A DNA stretch of 64,000 nucleotides from Topomyia yanbarensis (taxonomy: Eukaryota > Arthropoda > Insecta > Diptera > Culicidae): positions 196,402,676 to 196,466,675 of the forward strand of contig NC_080671.1 of NCBI RefSeq assembly GCF_030247195.1, written 5' to 3'. A program made the translations under genes and the position numbers. Positions 39,565-51,069 of this stretch are shown in pieces. The notes under the pieces are model-generated. The model saw nothing but the letters and a program-made list of their open reading frames with translations, was not told where the DNA came from and did not search any database. Position 1 is the first letter of the stretch, and every line of letters begins with the position of its first letter.

Positions 39565-40983
39565 CTGCGGAAGGGAAATGTGGAGGAATAATTACAAATT
39601 TTGTAAATGAAATATATTTTGGTTATTTTTTTACAATTGAGACAGCTCGATATATGAACTTGACGGAGTTACTGGTCTTTCATATGTAACCGTTGGTTCC
39701 ATGCTTAGGTTTCTCTTGTAAATATTATTTGTTTGTCTTTAGACATTTCACATTTCTTGTACTAAAATTCACAACAACAGTAAGTAGGGTAGCTAAAGGG
39801 TGCGTACCGCTGTCACGAGAATTTACCATCTTTATGAGAACGTATGGCACTTATCATGGATGGTGCGAAACATTTGAAAATGGATTTCGGATAAGGAATT
39901 GGAGGAAAATGCAACCTGAAATTCTTATAAAAGGTTAAGCAGTTTTCAGTTTAATATCAGGCGTCCGTGTGCTGTAGTTTATTTGAACTGGTGAAGTTAA
40001 GTGTACAGTGGCTTACACTGAGTTACTTCCATATCGGTGATACGTATTATCTTTTACAAAACGAGCACCATTTCAGGAACAGATGATATATAAAGCATAA
40101 AATTTTTCACAATATTGACGATCTTTTATTGAACTTCAGAGTATTAAATATTAAATTAGCTTGTTCGAAAGTTTACAAAAGTGAGACTCAGATTGGTTCC
40201 TATCAAGGGAGTTTACAAGATCTGAAAAATCGAGTTGTTTGGTGCATGAGCCAATATACTATATAAGAATCCAAAAAATCAGAGGATTCATAGTCTAAAT
40301 TAATCAATGTTTGTTATCTTCAGATTTGAATTCTTATCTAAATGATCTCATTCAATGGGCCCTCCAGTCTATAACCGCTTCCACGTTGCCTAAAAAGGCC
40401 TACATGATACCAGAATGAATTCATAGTGGTCAAATGTACGATAATATATTCAATACATTTTATAATAATGCCAGACTTTCGACTAAACTTTGGAAAATTA
40501 GTGAAAATGTGCTAAATGGCCCTCGGATTTAATCCAAGGAACATCCGTATAAATCTTAAATCTAAAACTATCTGGCCAGACCACCACAAGGAAACTTGGA
40601 CGACTTCATGATCAGTTTCAGGTAATTCAGTTGAAACGGTTGAAAATACACGACATGCTTTACCTGGTTTTGGTTACGTACGTCAGAATTGCATAAAAAT
40701 AGTTAAATAAAATCGCTATTTTTTGCAAAAATGACGTTAGCTAAAATTTACAAGGTTTTCGAAAAACAGTGTAAATTAAAGCAATTATCTATTATCTACG
40801 ATGGATTGTACACATTTTGTACAAAACAGATAGTTGAAATATTATTCGTGCTTTTGGACACATTACGAAACACAAAAGTGGGTTTCCTGACAAATATTCC
40901 TATCGGCGCTAACGTCACAATTGCATAAAGGGGCAGTGCAGCTATACTGACTTACTATCGGAAATTATCACATTGGCAGGATT
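39565..40983. other. Intron sequence, nothing recognised
   Basis: Intron between exons E and F. No gene or repeat recognised here. Confidence 0.5.
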
Positions 40984-41862
40984 ATCCAATCAGAAACACA
41001 TAAGGGGCCGTACACAAATGACGTAGCTTTTTTCAGCGATTTTTGACCCCTCCCTCCCCCCTCGTAGCATTTGGTCACAAAATTCTAACCTCCCCCTCGT
41101 AAATAACGTAGCATTTACCTACCCCCTCCCCCTCGTCCCATGCACAGCACCCGGGTGATGAAAAAAAATTACATGCTTTTCAATTATTTTAAATACATGT
41201 CCTTTCGAAATGTTTGACGACTTTTATCAACATTTTCATTATAACAGCAAATTACGTGCAAAATAAGCCCATTTCATCACAAATATAGTGTTGATAGTTT
41301 TGTTTTGAATTTTATATGTCAAGGGGAGCATGACGAGAAGTTCTCTCAATACTGTAGCTGCCAATGATTCTAAGAAGCATACTAAGTCTACTAGTTAGCA
41401 ACATTAGCTAACTAATGTAGCAAGTTAAATCCGCATACAAAATCTTTTCGTATTTTTGCTAACTTGAAATTGAAATTCTGCGAATCGTAAAATTTACCTC
41501 ATGAAAAACCGCATCAAAAGTAACTTGTTTGAATTTAAATTCATTTCTCTTGGGAATGGAGGATCATTAAATTGTTTTCTCTAAACAATGGGTTTTAAAC
41601 ATAATGCTACGTCGCACAACTTCTGACCCTACCCTCCCCCTCGTCACACTTCGTCACAAATTTGGTATACCCTCCCTACCCCCCCCCCCCCAAAATGCTA
41701 CGTCATTTATGCATGGCCCCTAACAAAAACATTTCAAAACTATTTCTCGCGCTGTAACTTATATTTTTTGTTATTTTAACTACTTGTAAAACCAGATTTA
41801 TGACACAGCTTACTACGAAAAATGCATCCTGTTACAATCTTTTCATTGCATTCTGAACAGGT
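40984..41862. mobile_element. MITE copy disrupted by a Harbinger-like MITE
   Basis: The outer parts 40984-41003 and 41724-41862 together align with the uninterrupted element at 45150-45314, including ATCAGAAACACATAA and TGTTATTTTAACTACT. The left end and the right end TTCTGAACAG are diverged versions of the family's inverted termini. Confidence 0.65.
41004..41720. mobile_element. Harbinger-like MITE, 717 bp, TAA target site
   Basis: The ends are GGGGCC with inverted, near-identical continuations (positions 41004-41027 and 41697-41720, both containing AAATGACGTAGC). The element is flanked by TAA at 41001-41003 and 41721-41723. The related unit at 45150-45314 has a single TAA at the same point, so the boundaries are confirmed by an empty paralogous site. 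A 3-bp TWA duplication is typical of PIF/Harbinger. The interior has C-rich blocks and no transposase. Confidence 0.8.
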
Positions 41863-42533
41863 AACTAGTAACAGCACTGGTTATAATTGCAATGTAGATA
41901 GGGAATTGCAAAGAACAGGGGACAAATATGCAATTATGGATAGAGTATTACTACCACTTCGTAAACGTCCTACCGTTCTCATCATTAAGTTTCAACAGAT
42001 TACGTAACCGTTATATATGAAGGCGACAAAACTTTCCGGGTTTTTTAAGTTGCAGAAAACCAATTTTCAAAAAAAAAATGGTTCTCCAAGGCTGAAGTAG
42101 AAAATCGGTTTATGGAGCAATTGAACAATTGCGTTAGTGCCGAAAAATTGACACTCGTCAATATTTTTTATTTACAAATAACACAACATGTCGACTTGTC
42201 CTGCTGTTTGAAGCTAGCGAACATTAGAAACTCAATTTCGATTTACGATATTTCATATACCACATTGAGGTTATATAAAAAAATTGCATGTGACCGCACT
42301 TTTCCCGCATATCAATTACTACTGCTTCACTCATTCCGAAATAATGTTTTTGATCTCTCATCCCAATCACCATTACCCAGTAGGCAAACCAAGATAGACT
42401 GGGGGTGGTTCGGTTGAGGGTTATTCATCCCCTTCACATCCCCCCCCCGCGTTTGATAAAATAAGTTAGCAGAAAGAAGACATTGAGTTAATGCTGATTA
42501 AGCTAATTAAATATTATACATTTTTGTTTCAAG

Positions 42534-42740
42534 CTGGTGCGGATCCAGAATAAAATTTTCTATTGGGTTTGAAATTTTGATTTTAAAAAGAAACCTTTAC
42601 GCAATGCGCAATAACCGCATTTTTTAAAAACCAGTGAAAATTTTGGTTTGAAATGATTTTGAGTTTCAAACTACATTAAGATAGCGACTAGCTTAAATTT
42701 TTTTAACAAGTTGAAAAATTTCCTCCTGGATCCGCCTCTG
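42534..42740. mobile_element. hAT-like MITE, 207 bp, 8-bp target duplication
   Basis: Flanked by the perfect direct repeat GTTTCAAG (42526-42533 and 42741-42748). The ends are inverted near-copies sharing GCGGATCCAG; the right end reads CAGAGGCGG from outside. An 8-bp duplication and CAGAG terminus fit hAT. Confidence 0.8.
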
Positions 42741-43083
42741 GTTTCAAGTGTTTCAGCGTCGACACAGCACCTGTAGTTCGTGGCTATCGATCCATATGTA
42801 TGTATGTGAATATTCAATATACATTTCCACCGTTATATTAAACATAACCAGTCATGGAATCGTAGTTTGGACAAATGAGAAAGGCACCATTGTCTAGGTG
42901 GATTAAAACAGGTTTTTTTTTCGAAAAAAATAACAAAAATGGCTTTTTTATACCTCTTTTCCGGGGCTCACCAGTTCACTATTATGGACAGTAATTGGCT
43001 CAATCATTACTACACAGAGTGCTAGCTCGATCATGTGGAATCTGTTTAAATTGATCTTACTAACTGTTGTGTTGATCTATTAA

Positions 43084-43199
43084 CCCTCCGGCACTCGCGC
43101 GAATGGCTCCCCGAGTGAGCAGGCGCTGGTGCTGGAAGAAGATTTCGCTAGAGTTTCGGAAGGTTTTGCACAAAATACAACGGCGCGAGTGCCGGAGGG
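43084..43199. mobile_element. 116-bp MITE at a TTAA site
   Basis: CCCTCCGGCACTCGCGC is inverted perfectly at the other end, and TTAA flanks both sides (43080-43083 and 43200-43203). TTAA duplication is the mark of piggyBac-type integration. A diverged inverted copy lies at 62000-62113. Confidence 0.8.
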
Positions 43200-43717
43200 T
43201 TAAATAGTCTCAAAGCACTAAAATATGATGGCAGATTAACATTTGATATACCAACCACCTGTCATATTGTGTCTGTCGCTGTAACAATCGAAATGACTTC
43301 CGACGAAGTAACTAGATTAGTGACAAGAATATTCGCCACATAATCTATGAGTACATGCTACACGCTGGATATGTTGGCCTCATCAACAAATGAATGATAT
43401 CTAATGTTACGGTTCACACCAGAAACTGATACCGTATGAGCGGCAGCTTCCTCCGGAAGCATGCCATTCATGTCTACTGTGCGGCGGATGCGTTACATAT
43501 TCATCATAATCCATCTCAATTTCTTAATAGCATCCCCGACACTGCAAAACCAACAGAAGACTGCATCGGAAACATCCCCCACCCACAACACTCCGACTTT
43601 GCTGAGTGAAATGAGAAACCCATTAGAAAATCCAATCACCCGCACCCGTCAAGTCTTCGAGAGACATCAAAGCTGCGAATCAATAATTAAACAGCATTTC
43701 GTATGGTAAGTACGTAC

Positions 43718-43905
43718 CTCGGTATCCCTGCTTCTCGACGTTGGCATCCTTGGGCATCTTTCCGGAAGGGCAGGCAGCGTGATCCCCGGTGGCAACGCTC
43801 TGGTAGAAATAGTTCTCCTCCGACCATCGAGGGGCGCCGTGTGATCGACACTTGCCGGCAATCTTGTCCCAGGCACAGTACGGATCCTGTAAAGCCACGC
43901 ACTCG
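43718..43905 (-). CDS. Sema1a: Sema1a exon E (PSI domain)
   Basis: 188 nt between CACCAG and GTACGT, encoding 62 residues. It contains ECVALQDPYCAWD, AGKCRSHG and AACPSGK, the cysteine pattern of the PSI (plexin-semaphorin-integrin) domain. It continues into the membrane-proximal stalk. Confidence 0.96.
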
Positions 43906-44261
43906 CTGGTGTGGTTGGTTGATGGAAGGAAATAGGACACAAGAGAGAATACAGGCATATTAGTGAAAATGTGGGCCATCGTCGTCATCGTTGGGTGAGA
44001 CTGCTGGAACTGAACCGCTGGTAGAAGGAAGCCGTGAAAATGAATGAGCTTGGTAAAAGCGAAAGCCATAAATGAAAATTTATTTCCTTCGCTTTTCCCT
44101 GACTGTAATGCGCTCGGCTACTGCTCCTGTTGCGGTTCAGTAGGAAGGTTTGCCGTCGCGTTTTAACTTTCAATCATCATAAAGCATTATACACGTCTTC
44201 GCTGGGCGCACTTCATTTTTTTCCAATACCCCTCAGCGATACGTGCGCCGCGTTTAATTAC

Positions 44262-44373
44262 CTGCAACTTGTTATCTTTTCACTACTGCAACGGTGTAAT
44301 TTAATCGCTATCACGGTTGTATCGGTGACTATAATTAATTTCCCATCATCATAACTTCCATCCTTTGGCGTGT
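44262..44373 (-). CDS. Sema1a: Sema1a exon D (sema-PSI junction)
   Basis: 112 nt between CCACAG and GTAATT. It encodes TPKDGSYDDGKLIIVTD, then LHRC and KITSC, bridging the last sema blade and the first PSI cysteines. The exon is too short to appear as a long open frame, but its phases fit exons C and E exactly and give the junctions MQY-D-TPK and TSC-S-ECV. Confidence 0.92.
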
Positions 44374-45149
44374 CTGTGGATAGTTTTTCCCCGGTTTCAT
44401 TCGAAGCCGCGTGGTCGATGGTTGTTATTTTACAGTGGTAATTAAAAGCGTGAAAATGAAGGAAGAATTATGCATTAATTTTTGTTATTATCTGGTTGTG
44501 CTGGTGAAGTATTTTATTCGTCAAGCCTGTCACATAGTTAGGAATCTAATGCTGCGTAAGATTGAAAAAAACATTGGTGAAGGAATTTTACCTTGTATTG
44601 ACATAAAAAATTAATCCGATAAAACAAATATTTGTCAGGATTTAATGATTATGGAAAATAGTTGATTATCTGTAGAACAAAAATCTGCTTCAAGAAAGAA
44701 ATTGGATTCCAAGATACATGTTAAAATGTTTTAAAATTAGAGCAAGAGTGTGAAGAAAAAATATGGTGATCCTCAAAGGGGCTACCTTGCCCTAAGGGAC
44801 CATTCTTAAACTGCACGTAGACCGAAATTTGACACTTTTTGACCCCTCCCCACGATAACAATAACTAGGTTTTTAGGTACCTGAATAGTGTACATACATG
44901 TGTCCGCATAAATAATAACTTTCTGGCTGAATCGACTAATATGTTGAGCAAAACTCTCTTTAAATCCTATTCATAATTAGTAATACGAGAAAAACAAAAA
45001 CCAAAGTCTACGTAGACTTTTCCAACAAAGGTAGAATACGATAGACTTTTGCTAGGCCCTCGCTATGAGTCTACGTGGTTTTGGACGGCCTCTAGGGCGC
45101 CTACAGTGGATCTACTTTTCCGGTAGCCGAACTGCTTATTGGATAGGCC
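44374..45149. other. Intron sequence, nothing firmly recognised
   Basis: Start of the 11.3-kb Sema1a intron on the low-coordinate side. A stretch near 44796-44850 vaguely resembles the Harbinger-like element end (GGGACCATTCTTAAA). No gene is supported. Confidence 0.4.
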
Positions 45150-45314
45150 ATCCCGATCAGAAACACATAACAAAAATATTTCAAAAACATATCTTGCGTT
45201 GTCACTTGTTATAATTTTCTGTTATTTTAACTACTAACGAGACCTAATTTATAACACAATTTGTTACGAAAATTGCATTCTGTTATAAACTTGTTATTTC
45301 ATTCTGATCGGGAT
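45150..45314. mobile_element. 165-bp MITE (uninterrupted copy)
   Basis: The ends ATCCCGATCAGAA and TTCTGATCGGGAT are perfect inverted copies of 13 bp. The interior aligns with the split copy at 40984-41862. No obvious target duplication was seen. Confidence 0.65.
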
Positions 45315-45329
45315 TCTCTCCCTCCGCGT

Positions 45330-47230
45330 ATGTTGTAAGCGTGTTACTCTTTAAAGCAGCTTGCCGACTGTATCCAACAAGCATATCGACCTGTATGCTG
45401 AAGGATCTTCAAGGCAGCTTGCATGGCTTCGGCAATAACATCAGCTTTTGTCTTTTGTCCAGATGGGAGGAAGTTACCATCATCGGTACCCTTTTGCAAC
45501 GCGGACGTAAACTTATCCGGGTTCGTTATAATTGCTGTTTTCAGAGCTACGTTGGTAGTACCGTCTGGTCCCGGGGCCTTCTTGGTTCTCAAGGCTTTTG
45601 CTACAACTACCACTGGTGGTACCGCTGATCCTCGTATCTTCGCCATGGCAATTCTATAGGCGTCGCCCCGCGGATTTGAATTGGTGTTGCGGTAGAGCTC
45701 CTTTAGCCAGATTTTTTCACTGAGCTCGGTTTCCTAGGTAACTGCGGCTCTTGCCGCCTTATACGCTGGTCTTAGAGCTGCCCTTGCCACTCTGGGGACT
45801 TCATTTTCCTCCGGACTCGGTGGCAACATGCACGAAGGTCAGCAATCGTCAAATTCCACCTGAAGGCTGGACGGCGACTATACCCTCGTTTACCCCCTCC
45901 TGGAATGGTTGCATCGCACACTCTTACTAATGCCGTTATCACTTCATATGCACTGAAGTACAGGTGATTGCACTCACGCCTCAACGCTTCAATGAAGACT
46001 CTACGTTCTGCTTTGCAAAGGCCTTGACTAGACTAGTTCTCTTTGAGTTGATGAAGCGACTGCCCCATTCTACTAACAGCTTCAGAGGATACCTTCCCGT
46101 TGTCCAAATTGCCGTTGATTTTGCGATATCTGTTCTTATCTGATCTGATCTGAGTATCCATTGCTAGCCGGGATACGGTATGGCTCCGAGATTGTAGCTA
46201 CTTCGCACTTAGACTCCGCTATAAATTGCCACAACAAGTGTTGTGCTATATCACAGTGCAGGTTGGTTTGAGTTACCTTCACTGTGATTTTGTTGCAGTC
46301 GTTGCAGTGAAGGCCGAACAACGTGGGCCTTCTGTTACGTGGTTGTTACCTTTTTCATTGCGCAGATCAGACATCTCGGAGTCTGTCGGCAGTCTTTCGC
46401 CTTGTGACCTTCTTCTGCACAACTTTCTCTTGTCAGGTGCATTGCAGTTTCTAGCCAGGTTGCCGAATTAGACACCTGCGTGCCGAAAGGTCCTTTTCTC
46501 ATTCGGATCGTCACATGCACTTCTCCAAGCTCGCACTGTTATTTTAGAGCTTCTCTTAGCTCTGCTTCCGAGAATACTTCATCCAGGTGCTTACATTGGA
46601 TGGTTGCCTCCGAGTACAAGGCTCTCTCTTCCACCGCTTCACCCTCTCGGAGAGCTATATATTTATAAGCAGAGTTGTTTGACTTCGGATTCTTTTTCAA
46701 TTCCAAAATCATCTCTCCGGTACGGGTGCGCCTGATTTTCTTAACGTCTGAGCCCAGCTCCTTGTGTGCCAGATTTATCTGCATTGCGCGCAGTACCTTC
46801 TCGTACGAGCTTTGACTATGAGTGCTTCAGCTTTGTTTCGTCCCTTGAAGAGCTTTCGCTTTTCGGACCTATACTTCCGTCTTGTGTCGCCGATGACTTC
46901 CCATTTTTTCACACGTTAGTGGCTGCTTCGTTCGCTACGCGTACCACGGTCCACGGTACAGAGAGCTTCCTTGCATTTCTTGCAACATCCTGGTCACGCA
47001 TCACCTGGTGAAGCTCTTGGTTTCTTTGGCGTAGAGAGGGAAACGGTTTAAGTTCTCTGGAGTTTGTCTTGATGACCCTGGGCACATTACTCCCTTTGTC
47101 GACACGGTTGTACAGTAAGTATACCATTTTTTGGCTACTATTATACTCGGTAAACTTGGTATTTTAAACCAGACACTGTTCCTGTTATTGTTGCTGCTGT
47201 TAAAAGGTACGGTTGCGGCTGCTGCTGTGT
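45330..47230 (-). mobile_element. Degraded R1-clade LINE, minus strand
   Basis: Reading on the minus strand from 47230, a gag-like ORF1 is followed near 46450 by a zinc-knuckle segment (CAEEGHKAKDC and RCLIC). The endonuclease start lies at about 46250 (QTNLHCDIAQHLLWQF). Part of the endonuclease is deleted. ORF2 resumes with a linker (about 45980-45770, AFRWNLTIADLRACC) and the reverse transcriptase entry KKAPGPDGTTN near 45580. It ends inside the reverse transcriptase, and frameshifts are frequent. It is a dead copy, truncated at its 3' side. Confidence 0.7.
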
Positions 47231-47969
47231 CGAGGCTGCTTCTGTTGTTGATGCGGCGGCTGTAAATTTTCCTGGTCGTACTGTTTTTGCACTGATTGGT
47301 TTTGCCTAGGTGGTGTAATCATTACACCCCTTTTGGTGAAGGAATTCGCCGCGCCTACTCCATATACATGGGTGCTATGCTCCATTTCAGTGTGCCCCAA
47401 CTTCAGACGTAGTCACCTCTTGTAATCCCATAGATATCTATGCAAATGTCATCCTTCTTTTAACCTGCGCGCTATTTATCTTATACTTAAAATTCTAAAT
47501 AAGGGGCATTTTCTGACTGCATCTTTGTTATTTAACAATATTTCATTCGAAGGTACCAAGTCTCAGCGATGAATATATTCTCATCTATTTAAGTTTGAAA
47601 TGTCGAAGTGGGAGTGCTTGAGAATTTTTCTGTTGTTGGCTGTTCACAAATTCACATAGGGAAGCGTAATTATTTTTCGTTGAATCTATCGTACACATAA
47701 TTTTATCTTCGACACAGGGTCGATCAGAATGATTTGCCACTGAAGTAGCCTCGTAATAATAATTTTTCTATTCACGTGTTGCTTTCTGTTTCGATCGATG
47801 GGATGATTACACGGTGCTATAGTGATTTTGTACTTTTCAAGTGACCTAGTATAGGTTATAGATCTCGCCAAATTCAACACAAGAAATTATGTGAAAAATG
47901 TTGTTTGCCCTCAAAATCTTGATTTATGAAAAAAAAACAATTTTTCGAAACTTTCGGCATTAAAATTTT
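47231..47969. other. Intron sequence with a repeat fragment near 47500
   Basis: The stretch about 47500-47575 resembles an arm of the element at 35915-36695 (shared ATTTCATTC and AAGGTACCAAGT). Nothing else is recognised. Confidence 0.4.
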
Positions 47970-48235
47970 TTATCAGTGTGGGGAATCCACGATCGCTCTG
48001 CTTCACGATGTTGTTTACAACATTGAGAAAGCCTTATCGCTCAAGCAATCTAGCTTGGGTGTATTCCTAGATATTGAGGGTGTTTTTTTACAATGTGTCC
48101 TTCCAGTCTATTCTGGAAGCGACGCGAGGTAATGGGATATCTGCATGTATCTCGCATTGGATAAACGCAATGCTTAGTAACCGCATTATTTGCTCGTCAC
48201 TGCCACAGGCTGAGATACGGAAGTTGAGTATTTGC

Positions 48236-48543
48236 CAAGGGGTGAGTCGCTTAGCACAAATCAAATTGTGCTCACAAACAAACAGCGTGGCAGCTTGTGC
48301 CGTAATGTGCCACGATGTGCCACGCTGTGCCATAGTGTTCAGTTAAACAAAAGCAATGGTTGCTATGATTCTTCAACTACACTTTGTTGACAGTTTTTGA
48401 GTTGTCAAAAGTGTGCCTCATTGCGCCACACATTGTGGTAACGAGTGAAATGATCGTGTATTACTGTGAATCGTAATCTTATATCGTGTTATGCTAGGTG
48501 GTACAGTGTGTATGGCACATTGTTCTAAGCGACTCACCCCTTG
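48236..48543. mobile_element. hAT-like MITE, 308 bp, inside the LOA LINE
   Basis: Perfect 19-bp inverted ends, CAAGGGGTGAGTCGCTTAG (48236-48254) and its inverse (48525-48543), are flanked by the exact direct repeat GTATTTGC (48228-48235 and 48544-48551). Removing the element and one copy of the duplication restores the LINE reading LSICGCPQGG. CAAGG fits the hAT terminus consensus. The interior repeats GTGCCAC or close variants about five times, possibly transposase binding sites. Confidence 0.9.
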
Positions 48544-48965
48544 GTATTTGCGGTTGTCCTCAGGGTGGCGTTCTGTCACCTTTTTATGGAACTTGGATGC
48601 CGATGGCTTGTTGAAGAAACTCCATGAGCTTGGATTTCCAACCTACGGGTTTGCTGATGATTACCAAATACTAATTACTGAACTTTGCATCGGAACAATC
48701 TTTGACTTAATGCAACACGCATTAAGAGCTGTCGACCAGTGGTGTGGAGAAGTTGAATTATCAGTTAACTTAAGTAAAACTTCAATGGTTCTTTTCACGA
48801 AGAAGCGAATAACAACCGGGGTTCGTCCCTTGCAGTTCTTTGATTCTGAGCTATTGTGTGCCGATCAAGTCAAATACGTTGGAGTTATGTTGGATTCCAA
48901 ACTGAAATGGTCTGCTCACATTCAGTTCAGAGTCAAAAAAGCAGTCATGGCCTTCGGGCAGTGCA

Positions 48966-49970
48966 GGTGAAAATTTTATACGTAACTGTCCCCTTAAAAA
49001 TTCATCCGAGCAAGTTTCTAATTTGGAAAAAATAATAACTCTGCCATTTTCAACCGATTTTGATCATAAATAGGTCATTGGATGCGGAAATAAATGTTCT
49101 CCCTAAATTTTTATTTTAGCAGATGCGCTTCCTAATAAAAATGTAGAGCAATTTTCAAATTTTTAACGAAAGAATCGCAAAATAATGGTTACTTTCATAT
49201 TGTTGTCCCAAAACCGCATAGTACTTTTAACAAAAGAACATAACAGCATACCGTTGGGAAGGTCTTTTCTTCTTCTTTTCAAAACACTCAGAGAATTCAA
49301 AATCTGTTGAAAAATGAGGGCATAGAATTTTTTTCGATCTGAAAATCATGAAAAATGTTTCTTTTTTGTATAAATCAAGGTTTTGAGGATATATTAAATT
49401 GATCAAATGTGGATTTGCGTTTTATTTGACAAGATCTACAACCTTTAACAGACCACTTTAAAAGTACATTAATTTTATGTTTTGTAGCACCGTGTTACTA
49501 ATGAATCTTTTTAGTTAAGGCCTGTCGCTGCCTGTCTGACAAAACATTCTGCTTTATACTTAAGGCAGTATTGTAAATAAAAAACTAAGAAAAAAATCAA
49601 ATGTTGTTTGTCTTCAGGACTGTAAAAGATAAAGGTCGTATCTTACGAAGTCGTAGCTTATAGTGTGTCACTTAAATGTTTGGGTCCATTACAAGTAACC
49701 GATTTTAATTTACAATTGTTGTTTCAATTTCAAATTGAAATAACCTATTTCTGCAGAGGATTATTAGCCCTATAGGTTACTGAATCCGTCAAACTTTTAT
49801 CGGCTAATGAATTTCTCGTTCTCTGGCAGTATTTCAGCAGAAACTCATATATTTTGGCAAACTGCAGAGTGCACATACTCGACAAACATCAATTAAATTA
49901 TAATTTAGCGCTTTGTTTGACCAAGTTGTAATTACTCGTCTCTAAAAGTTGGTTCCAGCTTGCACTGCCC
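48966..49970. mobile_element. Second insertion in the LOA LINE, about 1.0 kb
   Basis: The LINE frame stops after AFGQCR and a related continuation starts at about 49972. The borders carry the inverted motif GGGCAGTGCA (48956-48965) and TGCACTGCCC (49961-49970). The insert is AT-rich and non-coding. Its exact ends and target duplication are unclear. Confidence 0.5.
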
Positions 49971-50045
49971 CAGACTTTCTTGGACGCATTGGATGGCCCA
50001 GAACCAGGCGCAATCTATATATTAGCTAGCACTGCTGAGAAGAAA

Positions 50046-50845
50046 AACTGGAACGAAGAGAAAAACTTCATTTCACGCGACGCTGGTTACCAGTTTCGGG
50101 CGCTGCCCTTCAAGTTACACAACCCGATCCGATCCGGCTTCTGCCCTTGGCATGCACTACGCTTCCGTATCTACTTGCCGTGCCGGGAAGCACTGCTGGT
50201 GAACAGAAACTGTGTGTAAACAACAGCAAAAGCTAGTGTGGGAAGAAAAGGTTGATAAGATTTATCCTTCCCAGGCGCAGTAAGAAGGTATCCAACCAAC
50301 CAGTTGAGGGCTGCCTCTGACAGATCGGGATGAATTGAAGGTATGCGGTTAGGAGTTGAAATGGGGGCAAACAGACCACCGAACCGAGGTACTTTGTGCC
50401 CTGGGAAGTGAGAGATGGTGGCAACAAAATGATAAGTGAAGAAGTGAAATAAACTTTTTATTTTTTTGTGCTTTCGAGGTTGATTGTTCTGTTTGTTTTG
50501 TGCTGATTGGGCGGGTTATGTAATACGTGTTTAAGGTTGAAGTTGGTTCTATTGTTCCGCTTGGAATAAGTTAAAACGATTTTTATTATGATTTGATTGT
50601 ACACCGTGGACATCGAGAACTTTTCTCTTCTTAATATGGCTTTGAGTTAGAAAATTACTAGCGCTTGATTTATTCAGTATATAAAGAGATTCGCACTCAA
50701 CTAATTATCATAGCGATAGGAAAAAAATCTCTATAGGGCTACTCAGAGTCGATACCTAATCTAACCAACAGTATCTGCTAAATTGAACCAAATCGTAAAA
50801 GTCTACTACTATGAAGTTGACTTATATGATAGAAACGTAGTAGAG
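50046..50845. other. Intron sequence, nothing firmly recognised
   Basis: From 50046 to about 50230 the sequence is GC-richer and has an open frame, but I do not recognise it. The rest is AT-rich. Confidence 0.4.
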
Positions 50846-51069
50846 CAGCGATTCTCAACCCTTTTGGTATCACGGACCCCTTAGAAATCCCCCTGGGTTG
50901 CTGCAGACCCCCAAGGATAAACATCGATTTTGTATGCTATCAATATGTTATTTTTATTTTGTTAGAAAACAAGACTTGAAATTTGAATATGCACTCGGAA
51001 AAATTTATTTTTATTCACGGACCCCCAGTAACGACTTCACGGCCCCCTAGGGGTCCGTGAAGTCGTTAC
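50846..51069. mobile_element. hAT-like MITE related to 30602, with terminal hairpin
   Basis: The left end CAGCGATTCTCAACC matches the right terminus of the 30602 element, and the interior is alignable in inverse orientation (GAAATTTGAATATGCACTCG region). The other end is replaced by a 42-bp near-perfect palindrome (51028-51069) centred on CCCCTAGGGG. Confidence 0.6.

Larger units (their letters stand above)
47970..50045 (+). mobile_element. LOA-clade LINE reverse transcriptase, split by two insertions
   Basis: Plus-strand reverse transcriptase sequence. The first part (47970-48235) holds VVYNIEKALSLKQSSLGVF and LDIEG, the motif A region, then SHWINAMLSNRIICSSL. After a 308-bp insertion it continues with CPQGGVLSP and, after a one-base frameshift, with the active-site motif FADDYQI, LSVNLSKTSMVLFTKKR and VKYVGVMLDSKLKWSAHIQF. 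A second insertion separates AFGQCR from the continuation near 49972. The style of motifs fits LOA/Lian elements. The copy is 5'- and 3'-incomplete. Confidence 0.7.
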
